Below are positions 23,726 through 32,003 of a stretch of DNA of 34,147 bases, in pieces (positions within the stretch are counted from its first letter, which is position 1; every line of letters begins with the position of its first letter). This stretch comes from Bryobacteraceae bacterium (GTDB taxonomy: Bacteria; Acidobacteriota; Terriglobia; Bryobacterales; Bryobacteraceae). The notes under the pieces were generated by a model, which had not been told where the DNA came from, did no database searches, and was given only the letters and a program-made list of their open reading frames with translations. The position numbers were made by a program, and so were the translations under genes. The stretch spans positions 69,671-103,817 of the forward strand of contig JANWXD010000007.1 in assembly GCA_025055455.1 (NCBI GenBank). Direction: 5' to 3'.

Positions 23726-26023
23726 ATGCCGCTGCGGCCAACGATCGCGCTCGCAGGCTTAGCAGGTTTGGCGCTGGCGCAGTCGCCTCCCTCGGTGGAT
23801 TTCCTCCGGGACGTGCAACCTGTGCTGACCTCGCGCTGCTTGGTGTGCCATTCCGGTGATCAGCCCCAAGCCGGATTGAGGCTCCACACCCGGGAGGAGA
23901 TGCTCCGGGGCGGCGTGAGCGGCCCGGCGATCGTGCCGGGCAATGGCCGCGCCAGCCTCCTGGTGCAGAAGATCTCCGGCCAGAAGGGGCTTCGCATGCC
24001 GCCCACCGGCCCGCCGCTTCCGGAAGAAACCATCGCGCTGATCCGAGCCTGGATCGACCAGGGCGCGCGCTGGGACGGCAAAGCGCTGCCCGCCGAGCGC
24101 GTCGCACCGCTTGCGCCGCGCAAACCGGAGGTGCCCGCCGGCGACGCGGCCAATCCCGTGGACCGCTTCGTCGGGGCCTACCTCTCTCGCAAACGGCTGC
24201 CGCGTCCGGCGCCGGTTTCGGACGCCCTCTTTGCCCGCCGCATCTGGTACGACATCATCGGGCTGCCGCCCTCTCCGGAGGAGCTGGCACAGTTCCTGGC
24301 CGACCGGCGGCCGGACAAACGCGAGCGCTGGGTGGACGAACTGCTCGCGCGCCGCCGCGCCTACGCCGAACACTGGATCACCTTCTGGAACGACTTGCTG
24401 CGCAATGACGAGGGTGTGGTCTACCACGGGGACCGGCGCTCCATCACCAACTGGCTTCTGGCGGCCCTCGAGCGCAACCTCTCCTACGACCAGATGGTGC
24501 GCACGCTGCTCGACCCGCCCGAAGGAAGCGGCGCCGAAGGATTTTTGATTGGCGTGACCTGGCGCGGGGTGGTGAGCGCCAGCCAGTCGCCGCCCATGCA
24601 GGCCGCACAGAACGCCGCGCAGGTCTTTCTCGGCGTGAACCTCAAGTGCGCCGCTTGCCACGACAGCTTCGTCAACCGGTGGAAGCTGCGGGACACCTAC
24701 GGGCTGGCGGCTATGTTTACCGCCGAAAAGCTCGAACTGGTGCGCTGCGACATGCCCACGGGCGAAGTGGCCGAACCGCGCTTTCCGTTCCCCGAACTCA
24801 AAGTCCGCTTCGGCGAGTCGTTGGCCTCGCGGCGGCGCGCCGCGGCGGAGTGGTTCACGCACCCGGACAACGGTCGCTTCGCGCGCACCATCGTCAACCG
24901 TTATTGGAAGCAACTGCTCGGCCGCGGGCTCGTCGAGCCCGTTGACGACATGGACGCCGAGCCCTGGGATGAAGACCTGCTCGACTGGCTAGCCTGGGAC
25001 TTCGCCGCCCACGGCTACGATTTACAGCACCTGATCCGGCGCATCACGACCTCGCAGGCCTACCAGATGCCGGCCGTTCGCGAGCAGGCGCCGCCCAAGA
25101 CGTACGTGTTCCGCGGACCCCGGCTGCGCCGCCTGACGGCGGAGCAATTTCAGGACACGATCTCGGTCGTGACGGGTCATTGGCGCGTCAACAACCCCCG
25201 TTCCGAAGTCTTTGCCCGCTACGTTCGTGAATGGCGGCTCAAGTCGGACCCGCTCAGCCGCGCGCTAGGTCGGCCGATTCGCGACCAAGTCTATACTGAG
25301 CGCAGTACCGAAGCGACAACGCTTCAAGCTCTGGAGCTGACCAACGGGCCTCTGCTCGCGAAAAGGCTCCGCCGCGGTGCGCAGGCCTTGCTCGGCGCGC
25401 TGGAGCCGCCGCCCGCCAACCGCTTCGACAGCAAAGTCGTGCGCAAAGGCAGCGTGGAGGTAGACGTGGACATCGCTGGAGCGCGCGAGCTGTACCTGGT
25501 GCTCGAGGATGTGGACACATACGACCCGGAGCGGGTCGTGGCGGGCTGGGTGCAGCCGGAGCTGATCGGACCGGAGGGTTCCGAGCCCCTGGCCGCTCCG
25601 AACGGCGTGATTCGGCTCGGCGAGCAAAAATTGCCGGCGCTGATCGCTCGGGTCCCCTCGACCCTGCACTTCAAATTTCCCGACAAGCCGTTCGTCCGTT
25701 TCCGCGCTCGCGTGGCGATCGACGATGGTTCGATCCGGAGCGACATCTCTCCGGCGGTGCGCTTCTTCGTGTTCACCGAAAAGCCTGACCCGGAGCAGCT
25801 CGTCAAGGTTTCGGGCGAGCCGCCCGCCGGGCCGCCGCGCAACACATGGACTTCCGCCGAGCTGACGGAGCGGTTGTATCTGCACTTGCTCGCGCGCACG
25901 CCGACCGGGGGTGAACGCGCGCTCGCCGTCAAGATGCTGGGAGGTCCAAAACCCACCGCCACAGGCGTGGAAGATTTGCTGTGGGCGCTGTTGATGAGCC
26001 CGGAATTTCAGTTCCTGCATTGA
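23726..26023 (+). CDS. Secreted cytochrome c/DUF1549-DUF1553 protein (Planctomycete-type PSCyt1)
   Basis: The 765-residue protein has a signal peptide (MPLRPTIALAGLAGLALAQ) and a Planctomycete cytochrome C-like domain with heme motif CLVCH (C38, C41, H42) followed by the hallmark RMPPTGPPLPEETIALIRAWIDQGARW. DUF1549 (about 145-330) carries a second CxxCH, CAACH at 308-312. A DUF1553 region (SRRRAAAEWFTHPDNGRFARTIVNRYWKQLLGRGLVEPVDDM to about residue 560) follows, and the C-terminal LHLLARTPTGGERA ends the family pattern. Such proteins are exported and paired with DUF1501 proteins; their reaction is unproven, but a redox step on polysaccharide or sulfated substrate is proposed. The start at 23726 is chosen for its signal peptide; the frame is open to 23465 through repeats. 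Confidence 0.9.
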   Translation: MPLRPTIALAGLAGLALAQSPPSVDFLRDVQPVLTSRCLVCHSGDQPQAGLRLHTREEMLRGGVSGPAIVPGNGRASLLVQKISGQKGLRMPPTGPPLPEETIALIRAWIDQGARWDGKALPAERVAPLAPRKPEVPAGDAANPVDRFVGAYLSRKRLPRPAPVSDALFARRIWYDIIGLPPSPEELAQFLADRRPDKRERWVDELLARRRAYAEHWITFWNDLLRNDEGVVYHGDRRSITNWLLAALERNLSYDQMVRTLLDPPEGSGAEGFLIGVTWRGVVSASQSPPMQAAQNAAQVFLGVNLKCAACHDSFVNRWKLRDTYGLAAMFTAEKLELVRCDMPTGEVAEPRFPFPELKVRFGESLASRRRAAAEWFTHPDNGRFARTIVNRYWKQLLGRGLVEPVDDMDAEPWDEDLLDWLAWDFAAHGYDLQHLIRRITTSQAYQMPAVREQAPPKTYVFRGPRLRRLTAEQFQDTISVVTGHWRVNNPRSEVFARYVREWRLKSDPLSRALGRPIRDQVYTERSTEATTLQALELTNGPLLAKRLRRGAQALLGALEPPPANRFDSKVVRKGSVEVDVDIAGARELYLVLEDVDTYDPERVVAGWVQPELIGPEGSEPLAAPNGVIRLGEQKLPALIARVPSTLHFKFPDKPFVRFRARVAIDDGSIRSDISPAVRFFVFTEKPDPEQLVKVSGEPPAGPPRNTWTSAELTERLYLHLLARTPTGGERALAVKMLGGPKPTATGVEDLLWALLMSPEFQFLH

Positions 26024-26033
26024 GGAGGGAGTC

Positions 26034-27479
26034 ATGACGGAGCCGGTCTTGAAGCGACGCTTGCTCGAGGGACTCACGCGGCGCGACTACATGCGACAGA
26101 CCGCCGCCGCCGCGCTCGCCGCGCTGACCGGGCCCGCCCCGCGACTTCTCGGCGAGGAGGCCCCGAAGCCGCCGGCCCGCGCGGATGCCATGATCCTTCT
26201 GTGGATGGCCGGCGGCATGGCGCAGACCGAGACGTTCGACCCGAAGCGTTACACCCCGTACGAACCGGGCTTGGAAAGCAAGCGGGTGCTGAGCACCTTC
26301 CCCTCGATTCCCACCGCCGTCGACGGCATCCGCATTTCCCAGGGCCTGGAGGAAATTGCCAAGGTGATGGACCGGGCCACGCTCATCCGATCCCATAGGG
26401 TGGGCGATCTCGGCTTCATTCTTCACGCCCGCCACCAGTACCACTGGCACACGGGTTACGAGCCGCCGCAGAGCGTCGCTGTGCCGCATATGGGCGCCTG
26501 GATCGCCAAGTTGTTGGGGCCGCGGCAGCCCGACATGCCGCCGTTTTTTGTCATCGGACAGAACATGGAGATCGGCGCGGAGAGCGATGCGCTGAAATCC
26601 TTCCACACGGCGGGGTTCCTCGGCACCGAGCACGGCCCGTTCCTGATCACCGATCCCCGGGACGCCGTCGCCAGCGTACAGCCGCCGGCGGGAATGGCTG
26701 GCGGGAGATTCGAGCGCCGGTATCGACTCTACCGCCGGTTGGTCGAGCAGAGCCCCGTCTGGCGTGAGGCGAGCGATTACCAACGCGAGGGACTCCTGCG
26801 CGCCATGGACAGAGCACACCGGCTGCTGACCTCGGGCGCTTCGAAGGCTTTTGACCTGACTCTGGAGCCGAAAGAATCCTACGAGGCGTATAACACGGGC
26901 CGGTTCGGCCTCGGTTGCCTGCTGGCCCGACGCTTGATCGAGCACGGCGCGCGGTTTGTCGAAGTCACCAGCGAGTACATCCCCTTCCGCTACTGGGACA
27001 CCCACGAGAACGGCCACGAGCGGGCCGCCGCCATGAAGCGCCTCATCGACCGACCGGTGGCGCGGCTGATCCGCGATCTCGAGGAGCGCGGCCTGCTGGA
27101 CCGCACCCTCGTCGTCATCGCCAGCGAATTCGGCCGCGACATGATGACCGAAGGCAAGCCGGGCCGGGAAGTGCAGGACCAGGTCAAGCAGCCCGAGGTC
27201 ATCACCTCGCCGGTGCACTACGGCATGCACCGGCACTTCACCGAGGCGTCGAGCGTCGTCGTCTTCGGAGGCGGCTTCAAGCGCGGCTTCCTCTACGGAG
27301 AGACCGCCGACGAGCGGCCTTGTAGCATCGTCAAAGATCCGGTGAGCATTTCGGACCTCCACGCCACCCTCTATTACGCGCTCGGCATTCCCCCGACCGC
27401 GGGCGCGGTCATCGAGCAGCGGCCTGTCTACGTGACCAAAGACGGCAAGGGCAAGGTGGTCGAAGCGCTGCTCGGTTGA
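26034..27479 (+). CDS. Secreted DUF1501 family protein with Tat-type leader
   Basis: The 481-residue protein begins with a twin-arginine leader (LTRRDYMRQTAAAALAALTG) and continues as a DUF1501 protein, related to the alkaline-phosphatase/sulfatase fold. Visible blocks are ADAMILLWMAGGMAQTETFDPK, the family's YEPGLESKRVLSTFPSIPT, LIEHGARFVEV, YWDTHENG with the metal-type D/H residues, LVVIASEFGRD and the C-terminal DLHATLYYALGIPP. It starts ten bases after the cytochrome gene with GGAGGGAG before the ATG, so the pair forms an operon, as in Planctomycetes and Acidobacteria. The function is unknown; sulfatase-like hydrolysis is one suggestion. Confidence 0.92.
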   Translation: MTEPVLKRRLLEGLTRRDYMRQTAAAALAALTGPAPRLLGEEAPKPPARADAMILLWMAGGMAQTETFDPKRYTPYEPGLESKRVLSTFPSIPTAVDGIRISQGLEEIAKVMDRATLIRSHRVGDLGFILHARHQYHWHTGYEPPQSVAVPHMGAWIAKLLGPRQPDMPPFFVIGQNMEIGAESDALKSFHTAGFLGTEHGPFLITDPRDAVASVQPPAGMAGGRFERRYRLYRRLVEQSPVWREASDYQREGLLRAMDRAHRLLTSGASKAFDLTLEPKESYEAYNTGRFGLGCLLARRLIEHGARFVEVTSEYIPFRYWDTHENGHERAAAMKRLIDRPVARLIRDLEERGLLDRTLVVIASEFGRDMMTEGKPGREVQDQVKQPEVITSPVHYGMHRHFTEASSVVVFGGGFKRGFLYGETADERPCSIVKDPVSISDLHATLYYALGIPPTAGAVIEQRPVYVTKDGKGKVVEALLG

Positions 27480-27492
27480 GCGACGACCTGAT

Positions 27493-28512
27493 TCAACCAA
27501 CCTCTTCCACCCGCACCGGACGGCCTTCTTGATGGCTTTTCCGCGCTGCGAGCGCCAACATCACGGCGGCGCGACCGTCCTCGCCGCTGACCGCAGGCGG
27601 CCTGTCTTCGAGCACCGATTCGACGAAGGCAGCCAGTTCCGCCACGAAGCTCTCCTGGTAACGGTCCATGAAAAAGCGCAGCGGCAGGTCGCGCCGCACC
27701 GACGTCCCGTCACTGATGACGGCGTCGTTGGGGAAGCGGTTCGCCGTGGCGACCGAACCTTTACTGCCCAAGACCTCCACGCGCTGGTCGTAGCCGTAGG
27801 CAGCCTGGCGGCTGTTGTCGATGCTGCCCAGGGTGCCGTTGCGGAAGCGCAGCAGGGTGACGGCCGTGTCCACGTCGCCGGCCTCCCCGATGGCGGGATC
27901 CACCAGCACGCCCGCTTGGGTGTAGACCTCCGCAATCTCCTCCCCCGTGAGGAACCGGGCCATGTCGAAGTCGTGGATCGTCATATCCAGGAACAGGCCG
28001 CCGGAACTTCGGATGTAGGAAACCGGCGGCGGCGCTGGGTCGCGGCTCGTGATGTGGATCTGCCGCAGGGCGCCGATCTCGCCGGAAACGACGGCGCGGC
28101 GCACGCGGGCGAAATTCGCGTCGAACCGGCGGTTGAAACCCACCTGAAACTTCACCCCGGCGTTCCGGACCGCCTCGAGCGCTGTGTCAATGCGCCTCAG
28201 ATCATGATCGATCGGCTTTTCGCAGAAGACGTGTTTTCCGGCCCGGGCGGCCGCGACGATGTAGTCGGCGTGTGTGTCGGTCGGCGAGCAGATGAGTACC
28301 GCCTCGATCGCAGCGTCCGAAAAGATCTCCTCCGGCTCGGCCGTTACTTGCGGGATCTCCCAGCGGCCGGCGACTTCTTCGGCGCTCGCGCGGGTCGTGT
28401 CACAGACGGCGCAGAGCTGCGCCTGCGGGAGGCGCAGGGACAGGTTTTCGGCGTGGACGCGGCCGATGCGACCGCAGCCGATCAAGCCCACACGGAGACG
28501 TCGCTGGCTCAT
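27493..28512 (-). CDS. iolG: Gfo/Idh/MocA oxidoreductase, probably inositol 2-dehydrogenase
   Basis: The enzyme oxidises myo-inositol (or a close sugar) at C2 with NAD+. The 339-residue protein has the dinucleotide motif GLIGCGRIG (9-17), the EKPID motif with K99, and the catalytic pair D176 and H180 in GGLFLDMTIHDFDMARF, which corresponds to the K/D/H triad of Bacillus IolG. The sequence is very close to IolG throughout (SPTDTHADYIVAAARAGKHVFCEKPI). GGAGGAGG precedes the ATG. It lies 18 bp downstream of an IolE-like gene, consistent with two steps of inositol catabolism. No other iol genes are in the window. Confidence 0.88.
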   Translation of the reverse strand: MSQRRLRVGLIGCGRIGRVHAENLSLRLPQAQLCAVCDTTRASAEEVAGRWEIPQVTAEPEEIFSDAAIEAVLICSPTDTHADYIVAAARAGKHVFCEKPIDHDLRRIDTALEAVRNAGVKFQVGFNRRFDANFARVRRAVVSGEIGALRQIHITSRDPAPPPVSYIRSSGGLFLDMTIHDFDMARFLTGEEIAEVYTQAGVLVDPAIGEAGDVDTAVTLLRFRNGTLGSIDNSRQAAYGYDQRVEVLGSKGSVATANRFPNDAVISDGTSVRRDLPLRFFMDRYQESFVAELAAFVESVLEDRPPAVSGEDGRAAVMLALAARKSHQEGRPVRVEEVG

Positions 28513-28530
28513 CGAACCCTCCTCCCGGAG

Positions 28531-29463
28531 TTACTCGATGTAATAATGTTCGATCGAACGCAAGTACTCGCGGTTGCGCTGGGCGCTTTCCCTGGGCGTG
28601 CCCATGCCGGGCAGCACGTCCTGCTCGACAACCACGTAGCCGTCGTAACCCCGGGACTTGAGCCAGCGGAGCACCGCGGGGAAGTCCACCGAGCCTTGCC
28701 CCAGCTCGCAGAACACGCCGTGCCGCACGGCTTCGAAGTAGTCCCATTCGTGCGCCCGGGCCCGCGCGGCCACTTCCGGGTGGCAGTCCTTGAAGTGCAC
28801 GTACCAGACGCGGTCGCCGAAGCGGTCGAGCCCGCCCAGGACGTCGCCGTGGCCGGAACCGTAGGCGTAGTGACCGGTATCAAAGACGAGGCCCACCAGC
28901 GCTGGATCGGTCAGCTCGAGCAGAGTCGCGATCTCCTCGGGGGTTTCCACGTAGCCCGCGCAATGGTGATGGAAGACGGTTTTTAGGCCCGTCTCTTCGC
29001 GCACGGCGCGGGCGATGTGCTCCACTCCCCCGGCGAAGGTGCGCCACTCGGAGGGACTCAGACCGTCGGCCGGCGCGATGCGCCCCGCCTTATGCGTTCG
29101 TTCCGGGACCGTGCCGTTGTTGTCGGCGAGCACTAGAAAGGGCCTCGGTTCACTCGCCACGGCCGCCAGCAAGCGCGCGGTTCGAAGGGCGACGGCGAGG
29201 CCCGGCTCGTGCGCTGCGCTGTCTTTGAAGGCGACCGGCACGAACGCGCCGAGCATGACGAGGCCGCGGCGTCTCAGCTCGTCCCGCAACTGGGCTGGAT
29301 CCGTGGGCATGTAGCCCCAGTCGCCCAACTCCGTGCCGGTGTAACCGGTCTCCGCCAGCTCGTCCAGCATCCGGCTATACGGGATCGGGGCCTGCTGTCG
29401 GGTTCGATCGAACTCGAGTGCGCCCCACGAGCAGGGAGCGTTGCCTACGCGAAGTGAGCGCAT
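28531..29463 (-). CDS. IolE-like sugar isomerase/dehydratase (AP-endonuclease-2 TIM barrel)
   Basis: IolE dehydrates 2-keto-myo-inositol, the product of IolG. The 310-residue protein has the IolE-like N-terminus [26 protein letters not shown], the metal-ligand segments [28 protein letters not shown] and [10 protein letters not shown], and the C-terminal [14 protein letters not shown]. The ligands match a xylose-isomerase-like barrel with a divalent metal. Xylose isomerase-like epimerases are related, so a different keto-inositol or sugar substrate is possible. The start at 29463 agrees with the conserved [10 protein letters not shown] context. It is transcribed before iolG and is preceded by a large inverted repeat at 29508-29549. 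Confidence 0.83.
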   Translation of the reverse strand: MRSLRVGNAPCSWGALEFDRTRQQAPIPYSRMLDELAETGYTGTELGDWGYMPTDPAQLRDELRRRGLVMLGAFVPVAFKDSAAHEPGLAVALRTARLLAAVASEPRPFLVLADNNGTVPERTHKAGRIAPADGLSPSEWRTFAGGVEHIARAVREETGLKTVFHHHCAGYVETPEEIATLLELTDPALVGLVFDTGHYAYGSGHGDVLGGLDRFGDRVWYVHFKDCHPEVAARARAHEWDYFEAVRHGVFCELGQGSVDFPAVLRWLKSRGYDGYVVVEQDVLPGMGTPRESAQRNREYLRSIEHYYIE

Positions 29464-29507
29464 GAGCGAACCTGGCCACCGTGAGTGCCCGGTTCCACTG
29501 GAACGAG

Positions 29508-29549
29508 GCGCCTCAAGTCACGATTGTGGCACACTGACCATGAGGCGCC
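29508..29549. promoter_or_regulatory. Large inverted repeat upstream of the iolE-like gene and hicBA remnant
   Basis: GGCGCCTCAAGTCA (29508-29521) is matched inversely by TGACCATGAGGCGCC (29535-29549): a perfect 9-bp outer arm (GGCGCCTCA), one bulge, and an inner GTCA/TGAC, around a loop of about 13 bases. It lies 45 bp upstream of iolE (minus) and 56 bp before hicB (plus), so it may be an operator for either unit. On the minus strand a possible -10 CACAAT falls in the loop. Confidence 0.45.
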
Positions 29550-29604
29550 CAAGAAACGTCTGGCGCCATTCCGCAAACCGTCGCCGCTCGTTTTTGCTGG
29601 GAGT

Positions 29605-29874
29605 ATGCTGCGCTATCACGTGGCGTTCTACCTTCCGCGGGAGCGCGGCCGAATGGTGGTTGCAGAAGCCCTCGATTTCCCAGGCGCGATGAGTTAAGGC
29701 TTTGACCTGGCCGACGCACGGCTGATGATCGCTAGCGCCATCGAGGAACTGGCGCAGTGCTTACTGGACGAGGGCAAGCCCCTCCCGATGCCGGATCCGG
29801 ATGTTACGGCGCCCGATGCAGATCTGATCGAACTGATACCTGTGTTTGTCGCAGCGGGAACGCCCCGGACATGA
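29605..29874 (+). pseudogene. hicB: hicB antitoxin gene interrupted by a TAA codon
   Basis: Translated past its stop, this frame gives a HicB-type antitoxin. It has MLRYHVAFYLPRERGRMVVAEALDFPGAMS, then TAA at 29695-29697 (codon 31), then GFDLADARLMIASAIEELAQCLLDEGKPLPMPDPD to a TGA that overlaps the hicA ATG as ATGA. In homologues the stop position is normally glutamine before GFDLADA, so a single C-to-T change (CAA to TAA) explains it. Intact HicB binds and neutralises HicA and represses the operon. With the stop, a full antitoxin should not be made unless suppressed, or the C-terminal part restarts at an internal ATG such as 29731. Confidence 0.82.
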
Positions 29875-30061
29875 AGCGGCATGAACTGCTCAGCCATCTC
29901 CACCGACATGGTTGCCGGCTCGAGCGTGAGGGTCGCCGCCACTCAATCTATGGAGATCCGATCACACAGGCGAAAGCTTCCGTTCCACGCCACGCGGAGA
30001 TTGACAACCGCCTCGCGCAAACACTTGCCGACGCCAACTCGGGGTTCCGCCCATCAGCTGA
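29871..30061 (+). pseudogene. hicA: hicA toxin gene, apparently frameshifted near its 3' end
   Basis: HicA is a small mRNA interferase. From the ATG at 29871 the frame gives MKRHELLSHLHRHGCRLEREGRRHSIYG with the conserved catalytic histidine H24 (GRRHSIY), then VPRHAEIDNRLA, all typical. After that the frame diverges to low-complexity sequence running to 30161, while a different frame encodes the usual ending LGVPPIS with a TGA at 30059-30061. At least one, probably two, small indels lie near 30018-30038. A HicA fused to a foreign tail is possible but probably inactive. It overlaps the hicB remnant by four bases, so the whole module is likely dead. Confidence 0.65.
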
Positions 30062-30186
30062 GAAAGCCGCTCGGTCTGCCGGAGGTGTACGGTCGGCAAG
30101 TCGGGGCGGCACGCAGAAAAAGCAGAGAAAAGAAGTGGGACACTCAAGCTGTTGCGCGTAGTGATAAACCGCTTGCAGGGTACCCG

Positions 30187-30280
<94 letters not shown>

Positions 30281-30343
30281 GCGGCCGCCGTGCGTCGCAC
30301 CATGATGCTACCACACCCGCTGCGCGGCCTACAAACCACCGAT

Positions 30344-31648
30344 TCATAGGCCGGGCTCGATCGGCAGCGCCAATGGCGGCTCCAAAAGAAAATCGAGCCG
30401 CGACATCTCTTTCACGGCTTCCCGTATCGCCGCTTCCGTCGTCGGCTCCGCGGTGATGACGAACGGCAAGTCGGCCTTGTTGTCGCACGGCAGTTGCAGC
30501 ACCGCTTCCAGGCTGATCCGCTTCTCGGCGAGAATGCCGGCCAACGCGGCGATGATGCCCGGGCGGTCCACCACGCGGAACCGTAGATACCACGCCCGGC
30601 GCTGCCGGGTGACAGGAATCGGCCGATACTCGCCGAGCCGTTCATGCGCGAAGGGCGAGACGCGTTCCGGGCTGCCGCTGCGGATCTCGCGCGCCACGCG
30701 CATCAGGTCGCTCACCACAGCCACTCCGGTCGGCAGCGGGCCGGCCCCGCGCCCGTAGTAGAACGTGTCGGCGCCGTACCGCCCTTTGACCCAGATGGCG
30801 TTGTAGGCCCCGCGCACGCTGGCGAGAATCGCCGTTTGCGGGATCAAGGCGGGGCGCACCGAGAGAATCAGTCCCTCGGCCGTCTGCTGCGCGCTGGCTA
30901 CCAGCCGGATCGTATGTCCCAGCCGGTGCGCGTACTGGAAGTCAATTGCCGCGATGCGCCGGATCCCCTCCGTGTAAATATCCGAGGGCGTGATCTTTTC
31001 GCCGAACGCCAGCGCCGCCAGGATCGCTAACTTCGAGCGCGCGTCCCAGCCGTCCACATCGGCGCTCGGGTCGGCTTCGGCGTATCCCAGGCGTTGCGCT
31101 TCGGCCAGCACCGCATCGAACGAGCCGCCGCGCTCCTCCATCTCGGTAAGGATAAAGTTAGTCGTGCCGTTGAGGATCCCATACAAGCCCACGATGCGGT
31201 CTCCGGAAATGCCCTCGCGCAGCACCGCATGGATGGGGATGCCACCCGCCACGCTGGCCTCCATGGCGAGGTTGATGCCTGCCCGGATCGCCCGGGCCCA
31301 AATCTCCGCGCCGCACAGAGCCATCAACTCTTTGTTCGCCGTTACGACGGACTTGCGGTGAGCGATGGCGCCCTCGATGATCTCCGCCGCCACGGTGGTT
31401 CCGCCCACCAGCTCCGCGACGATATCCACGTCGGGATGGGAAACGACGTCGCGCCAGTCCGTGGTCTTGTACACCTCGCCGAGACTGTCGGGCAAGGCTT
31501 TGCTGGCGACGGTCCGGCTGCACACGACCGTCACGCGCAAGGGGAAGCCCAGCTTGAGCGCGATCTGCTCGGCGTTTTCCGCAAGAATCGTGAGCGTGCC
31601 CAGTCCGACGTTGCCCAGCCCCACGATTCCGACTCTGACTTCCTGCAT
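30344..31648 (-). CDS. hom: Homoserine dehydrogenase with C-terminal ACT domain
   Basis: The enzyme reduces aspartate semialdehyde to homoserine for threonine and methionine. The 434-residue protein has the NAD(P) fold (GIVGLGNVGLGTL, residues 7-19), VTANKELMA with K106, EASVAGGIPI, YGILNGTTNFILTEM and the catalytic lysine K206 in DGWDARSKLAILAALAF. An ACT domain (about 350-425, FRVVDRPGIIAALAGILAEKRISLEAV) implies feedback control, usually by threonine. It is the monofunctional type, without aspartokinase. The start at 31648 gives MQEVRVGIVG; no Shine-Dalgarno is seen, but a -10-like TATCAT lies nine bases upstream on its strand. Confidence 0.96.
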   Translation of the reverse strand: MQEVRVGIVGLGNVGLGTLTILAENAEQIALKLGFPLRVTVVCSRTVASKALPDSLGEVYKTTDWRDVVSHPDVDIVAELVGGTTVAAEIIEGAIAHRKSVVTANKELMALCGAEIWARAIRAGINLAMEASVAGGIPIHAVLREGISGDRIVGLYGILNGTTNFILTEMEERGGSFDAVLAEAQRLGYAEADPSADVDGWDARSKLAILAALAFGEKITPSDIYTEGIRRIAAIDFQYAHRLGHTIRLVASAQQTAEGLILSVRPALIPQTAILASVRGAYNAIWVKGRYGADTFYYGRGAGPLPTGVAVVSDLMRVAREIRSGSPERVSPFAHERLGEYRPIPVTRQRRAWYLRFRVVDRPGIIAALAGILAEKRISLEAVLQLPCDNKADLPFVITAEPTTEAAIREAVKEMSRLDFLLEPPLALPIEPGL

Positions 31649-31655
31649 CGTTGGC

Positions 31656-31662
31656 TATGATA
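31656..31662. promoter_or_regulatory. Bidirectional -10-like box in the 24-bp gap between hom and the 104-aa gene
   Basis: TATGATA reads as TATGAT on the plus strand and TATCAT on the minus strand. Both genes start within 8-12 bases of it, so each would have a very short or no leader. The -35 regions would fall inside the opposite gene's first codons, and I see only weak matches there. Divergent transcripts could not initiate together on one template. Confidence 0.4.
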
Positions 31663-31672
31663 CCAGTAGGCC

Positions 31673-31987
31673 ATGAAACGCCCGATCCGAATCGCACCAC
31701 TGGCTGCGATCGCGGGGCTGGCTTCTGCGCTCCTGTGGGCGCAGGTCAGGCCTACGGAGACAGAGGAACCGCGCCTGCCGAGCGGGACGTTGCAGCGCGA
31801 AGCCATCCTCAAGGCGGAATACGAAAGGACGCTCGAGGATGCCGCGCGGCTGGTGGACCTGGCCCAGGAACTCAAAGCGGAGCTCGAAAAGAACACGCGC
31901 CACGTGCTGTCCGTTTCTTCGCTGCGCAAGACCGAGGAGATCGAGAAGCTGGCCAAACGGATCCGGTCGCGACTGCGCAAGTTCTGA
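31673..31987 (+). CDS. Small secreted coiled-coil protein, 104 aa
   Basis: I do not recognise a family. A signal peptide-like segment (MKRPIRIAPLAAIAGLASALLWAQ) is followed by a charged, helix-rich region (about 40-104), with heptad-like leucines in AEYERTLEDAARLVDLAQELKAELEK and a strongly basic end LAKRIRSRLRKF. It is probably periplasmic and forms a coiled coil. It lies 16 bp upstream of the PDZ protein gene on the same strand and so is probably co-transcribed with it. Similar small helical secreted proteins occur in Acidobacteria genomes, but no function is assigned. Confidence 0.7.
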   Translation: MKRPIRIAPLAAIAGLASALLWAQVRPTETEEPRLPSGTLQREAILKAEYERTLEDAARLVDLAQELKAELEKNTRHVLSVSSLRKTEEIEKLAKRIRSRLRKF

Positions 31988-32003
31988 CTCTGACGGCACG
32001 GTC

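Noticed and set aside
25929-27500. 523-codon minus-strand frame opposite the DUF1501 gene
   Set aside because: Shadow of a clear family member; no start signal and no recognisable motif.
27529-28986. 485-codon plus-strand frame opposite iolG and the iolE-like gene
   Set aside because: Antisense to two genes with full catalytic motifs; composition D/V/H/R-rich without a domain.
30062-30186. Extension of hicA to 30161 as a genuine longer toxin
   Set aside because: The added tail is low complexity, and the normal HicA ending is found in another frame, so a frameshift is the simpler reading.
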